A stretch of 42,184 nt of DNA, from NCBI GenBank assembly GCA_030647435.1, contig JAUSJX010000013.1, forward strand, positions 1 to 42,184, read 5' to 3'. The notes beneath the pieces were generated by a model that saw nothing but the letters and a program-made list of their open reading frames with translations, searched no databases and was not told the origin of the DNA. Of the stretch, positions 17,220 through 25,791 are shown in pieces. The position numbers and the translations under genes were made by a program. Numbering within the stretch: the first letter of the stretch is position 1; each line of letters starts with the position of its first letter. The stretch comes from Candidatus Rokuibacteriota bacterium (GTDB lineage Bacteria > Methylomirabilota > Methylomirabilia > Rokubacteriales > CSP1-6).

Positions 17220-17522
17220 CTATCGGATGGGATGGTGGATCGTGACCAGCTTCGTGCCGTCGGGGAAGGTACCCTCGACCTGCACCTCCTCGAGCATCTC
17301 CGGCACGCCGTCCATGACGTCGTCCCGCTTGAGGACGGTAATGCCGAAGGCCATGAGCTCGGACACGCTCCTTCCGTCGCGGACACCTTCGAGCACCTCG
17401 GCGGTGATGAGGGCCAGCGCCTCGGGGTAGTTCAGCTTGAGGCCGCGCCCCCGCCGCCTGCGCGCCACCTCGGCGGCCGTGAAGATCAGCAGCTTGTCCT
17501 GCTCTCGGGGTGTCAGGTGCAT
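17220..17522 (-). CDS. ureA: Urease gamma subunit UreA
   Basis: The 100-residue protein opens [20 protein letters not shown] and ends [17 protein letters not shown], both hallmarks of UreA. It is the first structural urease gene. It starts only 17 bases after the urtE stop, so transporter and enzyme are probably on one transcript. Confidence 0.97.
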   Translation of the reverse strand: MHLTPREQDKLLIFTAAEVARRRRGRGLKLNYPEALALITAEVLEGVRDGRSVSELMAFGITVLKRDDVMDGVPEMLEEVQVEGTFPDGTKLVTIHHPIR

Positions 17523-17539
17523 GGCCGGATGATCTTACG

Positions 17540-18250
17540 TCAAACCGTCAGGTGTTGTCTCACCACATCGTGGCGCAGCTCGGAGGTCGAACCGCTCGCG
17601 ACGATGGCGCCCTTGCGCATGATGGCGTAGGAGCCGGCCAGACGCCAGGCGAACTCGAGGTACTGCTCGACCAGGAGGACGGCGATGCCGCGCTCCTTGA
17701 TGCGCTGGATGGCGTCTTCGATCTGGAGTATCACGTTCGGCTGGATGCCCTCGGTCGGCTCGTCCATGAGGAGGAGCTTCGGCCTCGCCAGGAGGACGCG
17801 CGCGATCGCCAGCTGCTGCTGCTCCCCGCCCGACAGCACGCCGCCCTTGCGGGAGAGTAGCTGCTTGAGCTTCGGGAACAGGTCGAACACCTGCTCGATA
17901 TCGGCCTGCGCGACCCGGCCGTTGCCCGCCGACTTGGGCCGCCCGAGGAAGCCGACCCGCAGGTTCTCGGCCACGGTGAGGTTCGGGAAGATCTCGCGCC
18001 CCTGCGGCACGTAGCCGATGCCGCAGGCCGCCCGCTCCTCCGGCCGGAGGCGGGCGAGGTCTGTGCCGTCGAAGACGATGCGCCCCGAGCGCGCCGGCAG
18101 GAGCCCCATGATGCTCTTGAGCAGGGTCGTCTTGCCGACGCCGTTCCGGCCCATCAGGCACATGACCCCGCCCGCGGGCACGTGGAGCGAGACGTCCCAG
18201 AGCACCTGGCTCTCGCCGTAGGCGACGTCGAGACCCCCAATCTCAAGCAT
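17540..18250 (-). CDS. urtE: Urea ABC transporter ATP-binding protein UrtE
   Basis: The 236-residue LivF-type ATPase has Walker A GRNGVGKTT (about 34-42), the Q-loop segment IGYVPQGREIFPNLTV, signature LSGGEQQQ and Walker B LLLMDEPTEGIQPNVI. EGIQPNVI is characteristic of UrtE. The ATG at 18250 follows GAGG by six bases, better than the TTG at 18262. It pairs with UrtD to power the UrtBC channel. Confidence 0.94.
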   Translation of the reverse strand: MLEIGGLDVAYGESQVLWDVSLHVPAGGVMCLMGRNGVGKTTLLKSIMGLLPARSGRIVFDGTDLARLRPEERAACGIGYVPQGREIFPNLTVAENLRVGFLGRPKSAGNGRVAQADIEQVFDLFPKLKQLLSRKGGVLSGGEQQQLAIARVLLARPKLLLMDEPTEGIQPNVILQIEDAIQRIKERGIAVLLVEQYLEFAWRLAGSYAIMRKGAIVASGSTSELRHDVVRQHLTV

Positions 18251-18258
18251 GGGAGACC

Positions 18259-19032
18259 TCAAGCATCGTCGGCGCGGCTCCGGCCCAAGTAGACCTCCAT
18301 CACACGCTCGTCACTCTGGATCTTGTCCACCGGCCCCTCGCACAGCACCCCGCCCTCGTGAAGCACCGTGACCGTGCGCGCGATCCGGCGAACGAACTCC
18401 ATGTCGTGCTCGATGACGAGGACCGCCCGCTCCTCTGCGACTCCCTCCAGCAGCCGCCCGGTCTTCTCGGTCTCCTCGTCGGTCATGCCGGCGACGGGCT
18501 CGTCCACGAGGAGGAGCTCCGCGTCCTGGACCATGACCATACCGATCTCGAGCCACTGCTTCTCCCCGTGGGAAAGCCCACCGGCCCGGTCCCCCGCCTG
18601 ACCGAGGAGGCCGATGCTGTCGAGGGTGGCGTCGATCCGTTCCCGCTGCTCCCCGCTGAGCCGAGCCTTGAGCGTGGGGAACACGCCCTTGCTCGAGCGC
18701 GCGAGCGCCAGCTCGAGGTTCTCCCTCACCGTGAGGTTGGCGAAGACGGACGGCGTCTGGAACTTTCGCCCGATGCCGAGCCCCGCGATCTCGTTTTCCC
18801 GCCGTCCGACGAGGTCGATGTTGCGGCCGAAGATCACGCGCCCCGCGCTCGGCCGGACCTTGCCCGAGATGACGTCGAGGAGCGTCGTCTTGCCGGCCCC
18901 GTTGGGCCCGATGACGACCCGCAGCTCCTTGTAGTCCATGTAGAAGTTGAGCCCGTTGAGCGCCTTGAAGCCGTCGAAGTCGACGGTGACGTCCTCGAGG
19001 TAGATGATCGAGCCCCCCGGCGAGGCGGTCAT
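18259..19032 (-). CDS. urtD: Urea ABC transporter ATP-binding protein UrtD
   Basis: The 257-residue LivG-type ATPase has Walker A GPNGAGKTT, the segment IGRKFQTPSVFANLTV, signature LSHGEKQWLEIGM and Walker B LLLVDEPVAGMTDEET. The substitution LSHGEKQ for LSGGQ and the PVAGMTD run are typical of UrtD. The ATG at 19032 was chosen, with AAGG eight bases before it; a TTG at 19086 would add 18 residues. Confidence 0.93.
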   Translation of the reverse strand: MTASPGGSIIYLEDVTVDFDGFKALNGLNFYMDYKELRVVIGPNGAGKTTLLDVISGKVRPSAGRVIFGRNIDLVGRRENEIAGLGIGRKFQTPSVFANLTVRENLELALARSSKGVFPTLKARLSGEQRERIDATLDSIGLLGQAGDRAGGLSHGEKQWLEIGMVMVQDAELLLVDEPVAGMTDEETEKTGRLLEGVAEERAVLVIEHDMEFVRRIARTVTVLHEGGVLCEGPVDKIQSDERVMEVYLGRSRADDA

Positions 19033-19090
19033 TCTGATTGCCTTGATGTGGAAGATATCGCGCTGCAGCAGGGCCTCTTCGCGCAAGCGG

Positions 19091-20224
19091 TCATCGGGGC
19101 GTCACCTCTACGGCCTTGGCCTCTTCACTCCGGGCCGCCGCGGGCTCAGGCGTCTTGGCCGCGCCGAAGCGCGCCATGAGCTTCTGCGCCGTGCCCACGA
19201 TGCCGTCGGGGACAAAGAGGACGACGGCCACAAACATCCCGCCCAGCACGAGGATCCAGAGATCCGGGTAGTGCGTCGTCAGCAGGCTCTGGAGCCAGTT
19301 GACGCCGAAGGCCCCGACGACCGGCCCGATGAGCGTGCCCCGCCCGCCCACCGCGACCCAGATGATCATCTCGATGGACGGCAGCACCCCGATCCGGGCG
19401 GGGGTGATGATGCCGACCTGCCCGACGTACAGCGCGCCCGCCACCCCCGCGAGTGCCGCCGACACCGTGAAGACGAAGAGCTTGAACGCCGCCGGAGAAT
19501 ACCCGCAGAAGAGCACGCGCGTCTCGCTGTCGCGGATGGCGACCAGGACCCTGCCCGCCGGGGAGCGCACGATCCACCGGCAGAGCAGGTACGCCACGCA
19601 GAGGCACAGGGCGGTGACGACGTAGAGCCCGCGCTGGGTGCTCGCCTCATTGAGCGGAAACCCGAACATGGTCTTGAAGCCGGAGAGGCCGTTGGTGCCG
19701 CCGAGGTTCATCGCGTTGCGGTTGAACGTGAGCCAGGCGCAGAGCGCCAGCGCCTGGGTGATGATCGAGAAGTAGACGCCCCGGATCCGGCTCCTGAAGG
19801 TGAGAAAACCGAAAACCGCTGCAACGATGCCGGGCACGACCACCACCGCGATCAGCGTGAACAGGGCGCTGTAGAAGGGCCTCCAGAACAGCGGCAGCTC
19901 GGTCACGCGGTTCCAGACCATGAAGTCCGGCAGCACGTTCTGGTACACGCCCTTGGCCCCGATCTCGAGCATGAGGTGCATGCCCATGGCGTAGGCGCCG
20001 AGACCGAAGAAGACGCCGTGGCCGAGCGAGAGCACGCCCGTATAGCCCCAGATTAAATCGATCCCCAGCGCCAAGATGGCGTACGTCAGGAACTTGCCGA
20101 AGAGGTTCAGCGTAAAGTTGGAGACCCAGAACGGCGAGCCCTGTGGCAGCGCGTTCAGGGCGGGCAGCACCACGACGAGCAGGACGGCCGCGGCGAGGAA
20201 CGTCCAGCGCTCACGAGTCCGCAT
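19091..20224 (-). CDS. urtC: Urea ABC transporter permease UrtC
   Basis: The 377-residue LivM-type permease has about ten hydrophobic segments and the conserved motifs GYTGVLSLGHGVFFGLGAYA, NGLSGF and VAVGGRGTLIGPVVGAFGVN. It forms the membrane channel with UrtB. Its ATG lies inside the urtB 3' end (14-base overlap). Confidence 0.94.
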   Translation of the reverse strand: MRTRERWTFLAAAVLLVVVLPALNALPQGSPFWVSNFTLNLFGKFLTYAILALGIDLIWGYTGVLSLGHGVFFGLGAYAMGMHLMLEIGAKGVYQNVLPDFMVWNRVTELPLFWRPFYSALFTLIAVVVVPGIVAAVFGFLTFRSRIRGVYFSIITQALALCAWLTFNRNAMNLGGTNGLSGFKTMFGFPLNEASTQRGLYVVTALCLCVAYLLCRWIVRSPAGRVLVAIRDSETRVLFCGYSPAAFKLFVFTVSAALAGVAGALYVGQVGIITPARIGVLPSIEMIIWVAVGGRGTLIGPVVGAFGVNWLQSLLTTHYPDLWILVLGGMFVAVVLFVPDGIVGTAQKLMARFGAAKTPEPAAARSEEAKAVEVTPR

Positions 20225-21899
20225 AGCGTCCCTTCGCCGCGAACAGCCCGGACGGACGCCGCTGGATGAACAGGATCACGACCACGAGGATCGCGACCTT
20301 TCCGAACACGGCGCCGAGGCCCGGCTCGATGATCTTGTTGAGTCCGCCAATGCCGAGCGCAGCCAGGATGGTCCCGAGGAGCTTGCCGACGCCCCCCGTC
20401 ACGACCACCATGAAGGAGTCGACGATGTAGTTCTGGCCGAGCTCCGGCCCCACGTTGCCGATCTGGGTCAGCGCGCAGCCGGCGATGCCGGCCAGCCCTG
20501 CGCCCAGGGCGAACGTGAGGGCGTCCACGCGGCGGGAGCGGACGCCGAGGCAGGCCGCCATGCCGCGATTCTGCGTCACCGCGCGGACCCGCAGGCCCGC
20601 GTCGGTCTTGAAGAGCAGGAGATACATCCCCGCCACAGCGACGGTCGCGAGCCCGATGATGAAGAGCCTGTTATAGGGCAGCTGGATCCCGACCATCACC
20701 GGCACGCCGCCTGAAAGCCACGTGGGCGCGATCACGTCCACGTTCGCCGCGCCGAACCAGAGACGCAGCCCCTGCTGGATCATGAGGCTGATGCCCCAGG
20801 TCAGCAGCAGGGTCTCGAGCGGCCGGCCGTAGAGGAACCGGATCACGCCGCGCTCGAGGGCAAAACCAGCCGCGCCCGCCACGAGGAAGGACAGCGGGAG
20901 CGCCACGAGGAAGTAGTACCCAAAGAATCCCGGAGCGTGCCCCTGGAACCACCCCTGCGTCACGTAGGTGGCGTAGGCGCCGAGCGCCATCAGCTCGCCA
21001 TGCGCCATATTGATGACGCCCATCAGGCCGAAGATGATGGCGAGGCCGAGCGCCATCAGGAGCAGGATGGAGGACAGTGAGACTCCTTGGAACATGACCT
21101 GGATCGCCTGGGTCAGCAGCGTCCAGCGCTCGACCCGCTTGACGGCTTCCGCCGCGGCCTGCTTGAGCGCGGGCGGCGTGTCGGCGGCATCCGCTATCTC
21201 GCGAAGCCGATCGAGCGCGTCGCCGCTCCCGAGAGCGCCTAGCCTGGTGGCGGCGTTGACCCGCTCGGCGGGCGAGCCCGACTTCAGGTGGATGAGGGCA
21301 ACCGCTTCCTCGATCGCGTAGCGCACCCACCTGTCCTTCTCTTTCGCGAGGGCTTCGGTGAGGGCCGGCAGCGCGCCGGCGTCACCGCCGTTGCCCATCT
21401 TCACGGCGGCGGCCTGCCGAACCGTCCAGTCCGGGTCGGCCAGCTGCGTCGTTCCCGAGAACGCATCGATCAGCGGCCTGAGGACGAGACGCAGGCTGCG
21501 CCCCGTCGCGACCTCCGCGAGCTTGGAGAGGTCGGCGTGAAGCGGCTTGCCGTCGGAGCTCTGGAGAGGCTCTCGGCCGTAGGCGGTAAAGATCGGGACC
21601 AGGGTCTTGTCGCCTTCGTTGACCTTGTCCCCGACGATGACGGTCTCCTTCTTGCCTCCCGGCAGCGAACGGACGTAGACGCTGCCCTCGCGAAGGGCTT
21701 CCAGCAGCGGCAGCAGCTTGCGGTCGCCGGTCTTGCCGAGAGCGACCGCCGCCGCCTCTTGCACGGTGGCGTCGCTCGAGGCGACCGCGGCGATGGCTTT
21801 GACGATCTCCGGCGCCGGTGACGGAGCCGCATCCTGCGCTGCTGCCGGGGCAGTGAGCCCCGGCAGCAGCGCGAGCGCCAACAGCAGACGCGTGATCAC
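20211..21899 (-). CDS. urtB: Urea ABC transporter permease UrtB with N-terminal repeat domain
   Basis: The 562-residue protein starts at a GTG and has a signal peptide (LLLALALLPGLTAPAAAQ). A periplasmic helical region of about 240 residues follows, with HEAT-like units (for example DATVQEAAAVALGKTGDRKLLPLLEAL and DWTVRQAAAVKMG). The LivH-type permease comes next, with FGLMGVINMAHGELMALGAYATY and RVRAVTQNRGMAACLGV. The permease motifs identify UrtB. The N-terminal extension occurs in many UrtB proteins, and its role is not known to me. It starts 8 bases after urtA ends. Confidence 0.93.
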   Translation of the reverse strand: MITRLLLALALLPGLTAPAAAQDAAPSPAPEIVKAIAAVASSDATVQEAAAVALGKTGDRKLLPLLEALREGSVYVRSLPGGKKETVIVGDKVNEGDKTLVPIFTAYGREPLQSSDGKPLHADLSKLAEVATGRSLRLVLRPLIDAFSGTTQLADPDWTVRQAAAVKMGNGGDAGALPALTEALAKEKDRWVRYAIEEAVALIHLKSGSPAERVNAATRLGALGSGDALDRLREIADAADTPPALKQAAAEAVKRVERWTLLTQAIQVMFQGVSLSSILLLMALGLAIIFGLMGVINMAHGELMALGAYATYVTQGWFQGHAPGFFGYYFLVALPLSFLVAGAAGFALERGVIRFLYGRPLETLLLTWGISLMIQQGLRLWFGAANVDVIAPTWLSGGVPVMVGIQLPYNRLFIIGLATVAVAGMYLLLFKTDAGLRVRAVTQNRGMAACLGVRSRRVDALTFALGAGLAGIAGCALTQIGNVGPELGQNYIVDSFMVVVTGGVGKLLGTILAALGIGGLNKIIEPGLGAVFGKVAILVVVILFIQRRPSGLFAAKGRYADS

Positions 21900-21907
21900 G
21901 TGAGTCG

Positions 21908-23206
21908 CTAGGCCTTCTTCTGGTACGTACCCTTCTGGTTGACCCAGTCGCACCCCTTGTCGGGGCTCGTGTACTTGCTCCACGGCTCGGCCCTGACCAG
22001 GCCCTTCGAGCGCGAGACGACCTTGAACTGGCCGTCCTTGAGGATCTCGCCGATCAGCACCGGCTTGTAGGTGTGGTGGTTGACCTCGTCCATCTTGATC
22101 TCGCCGCCCGGCGCCAGGAACTTCTGGCCGTAGACGGCCTTGCGGACAGCGGCCACGTCAAACGACTTCGCCTTCTCGACGGCCTGCTTCCAGATGTAGA
22201 CGCCGAAGTAGGCCGCCTCCATCGGGTCGTCCGTGACGCGCTTCGACCCGCCGGGCAGCTTGTTCTTCTCGCAGTAGTTCTTGAAGGCCTGGATGAACTT
22301 CTTGTTCTGCGGTGTGTTGACCGACTGGTAATAGTTCCAGGCCGCGAGATGGCCGACCAGCGCGGAGGTGTCCATACCGCGCAACTCGTCCTCGGCCACG
22401 CTGAAGGCCATGATCGGCGCGGTCTCGGAGCGCAGACCCTGGTTGGTGAACTCCTTGTAGAAGGGCACGTTGCTGTCGCCGTTGATGGTCGAGAGCACCG
22501 TGGCTCCGCCGCCGGAAGCGAAGCGCTTGATCTTGCCGACGATGGTCTGGTAGTCCTGGTGATTGAACGGCGTGTACTCCTCGGCGATGTTGTCCGCCGG
22601 CACGCCCTTCGCGAGCAGGAACGCGCGCAGGATCTTGTTGGCCGTGCGCGGGAACACGTAGTCGGTGCCGAGCAGGTAGAACTTCTTGTACCCACCGCCC
22701 TCCTTCGACATCAGGTACTCGGCCGCCGGGATCAGCTGCTGGTTCGGCGTGGCGCCCGTGTAGAAGACGGCCTTCGAGCACTCCTCGCCCTCGTACTGCA
22801 CGGGGTAGAAGAGCAGGCCGTCGTTGTTCTCGAACACGGGCAGCACCGACTTCCGGCTGACCGAGGTCCAACAGCCGAACGTGACCGCCACCTTGTCCTG
22901 GAGGAGCAGTTGCTTCGCCTTTTCGGCGAAGAGATCCCAGTTCGAGGCCGGGTCAACGACCACGGACTCGATCTTCTTGCCCAGGACCCCACCCGTGGCG
23001 TTGATCTCCTCGAACGCCATCATGCAGACGTCGCGCAGCGACACCTCGCTGATCGCCATGGTGCCGGAGAGTGAGTGGAGAACGCCCACCTTGACCGTGC
23101 CGGCGCTCTGGGCGCGGAGCACGGACGGAAAGCCGATCCCCGCCGCGGCGCCGAAGCCGACGGCCGCCGTCCCTCTGAGAAAGTCCCTGCGTGAGAACCC
23201 TTGCAT
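21908..23206 (-). CDS. urtA: Urea ABC transporter substrate-binding protein UrtA
   Basis: The 432-residue protein begins MQGFSRRDFLRG, a twin-arginine signal, with AAGGAG six bases upstream. The mature protein is a type-I periplasmic binding protein with family segments KVGVLHSLSGTMAISE, FGCWTSVSRKSVLPVFE and YPVQYEGEECSKAVFYTG. These are diagnostic of UrtA (urea or short-chain amide binding). It heads the urtABCDE-urease gene run and has its own sigma-54-type promoter. Confidence 0.95.
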   Translation of the reverse strand: MQGFSRRDFLRGTAAVGFGAAAGIGFPSVLRAQSAGTVKVGVLHSLSGTMAISEVSLRDVCMMAFEEINATGGVLGKKIESVVVDPASNWDLFAEKAKQLLLQDKVAVTFGCWTSVSRKSVLPVFENNDGLLFYPVQYEGEECSKAVFYTGATPNQQLIPAAEYLMSKEGGGYKKFYLLGTDYVFPRTANKILRAFLLAKGVPADNIAEEYTPFNHQDYQTIVGKIKRFASGGGATVLSTINGDSNVPFYKEFTNQGLRSETAPIMAFSVAEDELRGMDTSALVGHLAAWNYYQSVNTPQNKKFIQAFKNYCEKNKLPGGSKRVTDDPMEAAYFGVYIWKQAVEKAKSFDVAAVRKAVYGQKFLAPGGEIKMDEVNHHTYKPVLIGEILKDGQFKVVSRSKGLVRAEPWSKYTSPDKGCDWVNQKGTYQKKA

Positions 23207-23239
23207 GTCCGTCTCCTTCTGACTTCGGGGTGAGTACTG

Positions 23240-23257
23240 GGGCCCTTCATCGGGCCC
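23240..23257 (-). ncRNA. Hexaloop hairpin in the urtA leader (possible ANTAR target)
   Basis: The predicted leader RNA contains GGGCCC-GAUGAA-GGGCCC, a perfect 6-bp stem with a six-base loop. ANTAR proteins bind paired hexaloop hairpins. Upstream in the same leader an AGAC-AGCGGG-GUCU hairpin (A1 and G4 in the loop) is possible but weaker and about 30 bases away. No T-tract terminator follows, so the assignment is tentative. Confidence 0.25.
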
Positions 23258-23323
23258 TGTCCGTTGCCAGAACCGGCGCTCGGCCTCAGACCCCGCTGTC
23301 TCGGCGCGCCGCGCTTCTGGAGG

Positions 23324-23339
23324 AGCAAGCGCCATGCCC
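23324..23339 (-). promoter_or_regulatory. Sigma-54 (-24/-12) promoter of urtA
   Basis: The minus strand reads GGGCATGGCGCTTGCT. GGCA, G7 and TTGC match the consensus TGGCACG-N4-TTGCA with the invariant GG and GC 12 bp apart. Transcription would start near 23313, giving a leader of about 107 bases before the urtA ATG. Confidence 0.6.
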
Positions 23340-23401
23340 GGGAAGACCATCAGTATTTGTCAACAATTACGGGTAAACACACACTGGATATGACGAGGCC
23401 G

Positions 23402-23448
23402 CTGCCTACTTGGTAGGCAGCGGCCAGGTTCTGCCTCAGAAAACGGCA
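23402..23448. promoter_or_regulatory. Tandem NtrC-like enhancer upstream of urtA
   Basis: Two 17-bp dyads of the form TGCC-N9-GGCA lie at 23403-23419 (TGCCTACTTGGTAGGCA) and 23432-23448 (TGCCTCAGAAAACGGCA), 29 bp centre to centre. The overall 17-bp TGC-N11-GCA frame is that of NtrC sites (TGCACY-N5-GGTGCA). They sit about 90-135 bases upstream of the predicted start. The first is also a near-perfect 12-bp stem, so an RNA role is not excluded. Confidence 0.6.
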
Positions 23449-23451
23449 ACG

Positions 23452-24054
23452 CTAGCGTGCAGGGCGGAGCGGACCCATCCCGTCGGTAAGGAGGAGAGCT
23501 TGGGCAACCTCGGCCATGGTCATCCTCGTATCCATGGCCGTCTTCTGGATGCGCCGGAAGGCTTCCGGCTCGCTCATCCCGAGCCGGGTCATGAGGAGCC
23601 CCTTCGCGCGGTCCACGAGCTTGCGCGATTCAAGCTTCCGCCTAAGCGCTTCGTTCTCCTTCCGGACGACCTCGAGCTCGCTGAAGCGCGTGACGGCGAC
23701 GTCAAGGGCGGGGCCGAGCTCCGCGCTGCGCAACGGCTTGAGGAGGAAACCGAGCACGCCGGCGTCGACAGCCCGCGCCGCCACGTCGGGATCGGCGTGG
23801 CTCGTCAACAGCACGATCGGGCACGGCAAGCTCGCCATCACGCGCCGCGCCGCTTCCACTCCGTCGCCGTCGGGCAGGCCCACCGCCAGCAGGAGCACGT
23901 CGGGACGATGCTTGTCCACGAGGCGTAGGGCGTCCTCCACCCGGCTGCCATTGCCCACGACGGTGCCCCCCTGGGAGCCGACGGCTTCGGCCACGGCCGC
24001 CCGGGACGGAGCGTGATCATCGATGATCAGGACCCTCCATCGTTGGGCTTTCAT
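23452..24054 (-). CDS. ANTAR-domain (NasT/AmiR-type) regulator with degenerate receiver
   Basis: The 200-residue protein has an N-terminal receiver fold (RVLIIDDHAPSR) and a linking coiled coil (EVVRKENEALRRKLESRK). A C-terminal ANTAR domain follows (LVDRAKGLLMTRLGMSEPEAFRRIQKTAMDTRMTMAEVA), which binds RNA to cause antitermination. The acidic pair (Asp12, Asp13), Thr/Ser and Lys106 are present, but the phospho-acceptor position reads DVLLLAVGLPD: Ala57 replaces Asp. Phosphorylation in the usual way is therefore impossible. Its place between glnA and urtA implies nitrogen control, like NasT. The ATG at 24054 was chosen; an ATG at 24084 would overlap the promoter match. Confidence 0.85.
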   Translation of the reverse strand: MKAQRWRVLIIDDHAPSRAAVAEAVGSQGGTVVGNGSRVEDALRLVDKHRPDVLLLAVGLPDGDGVEAARRVMASLPCPIVLLTSHADPDVAARAVDAGVLGFLLKPLRSAELGPALDVAVTRFSELEVVRKENEALRRKLESRKLVDRAKGLLMTRLGMSEPEAFRRIQKTAMDTRMTMAEVAQALLLTDGMGPLRPAR

Positions 24055-24067
24055 GCATCCGTGGAAC

Positions 24068-24083
24068 AGCAAGGACGATGCCA
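24068..24083 (-). promoter_or_regulatory. Candidate sigma-54 promoter of the ANTAR gene
   Basis: The minus strand reads TGGCATCGTCCTTGCT, matching TGGCA and TTGC with the correct spacing. Transcription would begin only about three bases before the ATG at 24054, so the message would be nearly leaderless; this weakens the call. Confidence 0.35.
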
Positions 24084-24135
24084 TCTCGCTTGCCTGAAGA
24101 ATCGGACGATTAGGCGCGCTATAGATCGCGCCGCC

Positions 24136-24152
24136 TGCCCAGCCGTCGCGCA
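24136..24152. promoter_or_regulatory. Single NtrC-like dyad upstream of the ANTAR gene
   Basis: TGCCCAGCCGTCGCGCA matches TGCC-N9-GGCA at 7 of 8 positions. It lies about 80-95 bases upstream of the predicted sigma-54 start. One imperfect site in GC-rich DNA is weak evidence alone. Confidence 0.25.
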
Positions 24153-24213
24153 AGCAGTGGGCATCGCCTACTGAGTGAGCAACCGCCTCCTCCCGCCCAG
24201 CCGCCGACGCACG

Positions 24214-24246
24214 ACGGCCCCCGGCGCGCTTGGCGCCGAGGGCCGT
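24214..24246 (-). terminator. Strong hairpin after glnA
   Basis: An imperfect stem of about 13 bp (ACGGCCC..CGGCGC paired with GCGCCG.GGGCCGT, loop about 4-6) starts 20 bases after the glnA stop. There is no T tract on the minus strand, so it may slow or stabilise rather than end transcripts. Confidence 0.45.
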
Positions 24247-24265
24247 GTCCTGTACTGAAGGCAGG

Positions 24266-25690
24266 CTAGATGTCGTAGTAGAGGGCGAACTCGTACGGGT
24301 GCGGACGCAGCCGTACGGGGTCCACCTCGTTCTTCCGCTTGTAGTCGATCCAGGTCTCGATCAGATCAGGCGTGAACACGTCCCCCTTGAGCAGGAAGTC
24401 GTGGTCCTTCTCCAGGTTGTCCAGCACGATGTCGAGCGAGCCAGGCAGCTGCTTGATCTTCTTCTGCTCGGCCGGCGGCAGCTCGTAGAGGTCCTTGTCC
24501 ACCGGCTTGCCCGGGTCGATCTTGTTCGCGACGCCGTCGAGCCCCGCCATCACGCACGCGGCGAAGGAGAGATAGGGGTTGCACGTGTTATCAGGCGTGC
24601 GGAACTCGATGCGCTTCGCCCCCTCGGACTTGCTGTACATCGGGATGCGGATGGCGGCGGAGCGGTTGCGCTGGCTGTAAACGAGGTTGATCGGAGCCTC
24701 GTAGCCGGGCACCAGCCGCTTGTAGCTGTTGGTGCTGGGCGCGATGAACGCCAAGAGCGCGGGCGCGTGCTTGAGGATGCCGCCGATATAGTGGAGACAC
24801 ATCTTCGAGATGTCGGCGTACCCGCCCCGCTCGTAGAAGAGGTTCTTGCCGTTCTTCCAGATGGACTGGTGCGTGTGCATGCCGGAGCCGTTGTCCTGGA
24901 AGAGCGGCTTGGGCATGAAGGTCGCCGTCTTGCCCCACTTCTTCGCGGTGTTCTTCGCGCAGTACTTGTACCAGCAGACCTTGTCCGCCATCTTCGTCAG
25001 CGTGTCGAAGCGCATGTCGATCTCGGTCTGCCCGCCGGTCGCCACCTCATGGTGATGCACTTCCACCCGGACGCCGACCGATTCCAGGGCGAGGACCATG
25101 TCAGAGCGGATGTCCTGAAACTGGTCCATCGGCGGCACCGGGAAGTAGCCCTGCTTGTAGCGCGGCTTGTAGCCGAGGTTCGGGCGGTCCGGCGTGCCCT
25201 CCCGGCCCGAGTTCCACGCGCCGGCCTCGGAGTCGATGAAGTAGAAGCCGTAGTTGTAGCTCTGGTCGAAGCGGATCGAATCGAAGAAGAAGAACTCGAG
25301 CTCGGGCCCGATGAAAATGGTGTCCCCGGCGCCCGATTTCTTGACGTAGGCCTCGGCCTTCTGCGCCACGTAGCGGGGGTCGCGGCTGTAGGCCTTGCCG
25401 GTGATCGGATCCTTGACGTTACAGATGAGGACGAGGGTCGGCACGGCGGTGAACGGGTCCATCTGCGCCGTCGACGGGTCGGGGATCAGCAGCATGTCCG
25501 ACTCGTCGATGGTCTGGAAGCCTCTAATAGACGAGCCGTCGAAGCCCAGGCCGTCCTGGAAGATGCCCTCGTTCAGCTCGGAAACCGGGATCGAGAAATG
25601 CTGCCAGAGGCCGGGGAGATCGATGAAGCGCAGATCAACGATCTTGACACCCTTCTCCTTGGCCATCTTCAGTGCGTCCTTCGGGGTCAT
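24266..25690 (-). CDS. glnA: Type I glutamine synthetase GlnA
   Basis: The 474-residue enzyme condenses ammonium and glutamate using ATP. Visible signatures are DGSSIRGF, the metal-binding [27 protein letters not shown], the ATP segment [10 protein letters not shown] and RIPMYSK. The adenylylation site [12 protein letters not shown] keeps its tyrosine, so adenylylation control (GSI-beta type) is likely. The ATG follows AGGAGG by eight bases. It lies downstream of amtB, with a hairpin in between. Confidence 0.98.
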   Translation of the reverse strand: MTPKDALKMAKEKGVKIVDLRFIDLPGLWQHFSIPVSELNEGIFQDGLGFDGSSIRGFQTIDESDMLLIPDPSTAQMDPFTAVPTLVLICNVKDPITGKAYSRDPRYVAQKAEAYVKKSGAGDTIFIGPELEFFFFDSIRFDQSYNYGFYFIDSEAGAWNSGREGTPDRPNLGYKPRYKQGYFPVPPMDQFQDIRSDMVLALESVGVRVEVHHHEVATGGQTEIDMRFDTLTKMADKVCWYKYCAKNTAKKWGKTATFMPKPLFQDNGSGMHTHQSIWKNGKNLFYERGGYADISKMCLHYIGGILKHAPALLAFIAPSTNSYKRLVPGYEAPINLVYSQRNRSAAIRIPMYSKSEGAKRIEFRTPDNTCNPYLSFAACVMAGLDGVANKIDPGKPVDKDLYELPPAEQKKIKQLPGSLDIVLDNLEKDHDFLLKGDVFTPDLIETWIDYKRKNEVDPVRLRPHPYEFALYYDI

Positions 25691-25731
25691 GCGTTCCGCC
25701 TCCTTTGAGATGACGTGGGACTAAAATGCCG

Positions 25732-25761
25732 GGCCGGTGGAGCGTCGCTGCCCCACCGGCC
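25732..25761 (-). terminator. Hairpin between amtB and glnA (terminator or attenuator)
   Basis: GGCCGGTGG and CCACCGGCC form a 9-bp stem with a 12-base loop, itself able to pair AGCG with CGCT. On the minus strand ATTTTAG follows five bases later. It ends about 40 bases before the glnA ATG, so it could terminate amtB messages partially and set glnA levels. Confidence 0.45.
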
Positions 25762-25791
25762 TCGCTACACTAAGCGCTCCGGTTCGATGCG

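Noticed and set aside
17210-17386. Longer UreB of 180 residues
   Set aside because: The added part is antisense-like shadow of ureA in another frame; the canonical MIPGEY start is at 17209.
23402-23448. Interpretation of the urtA upstream motif as an ANTAR two-hairpin RNA
   Set aside because: The loops are not hexaloops with A1 and G4, and the motif lies upstream of the predicted transcript start. The matching 17-bp dyads fit a DNA enhancer better.
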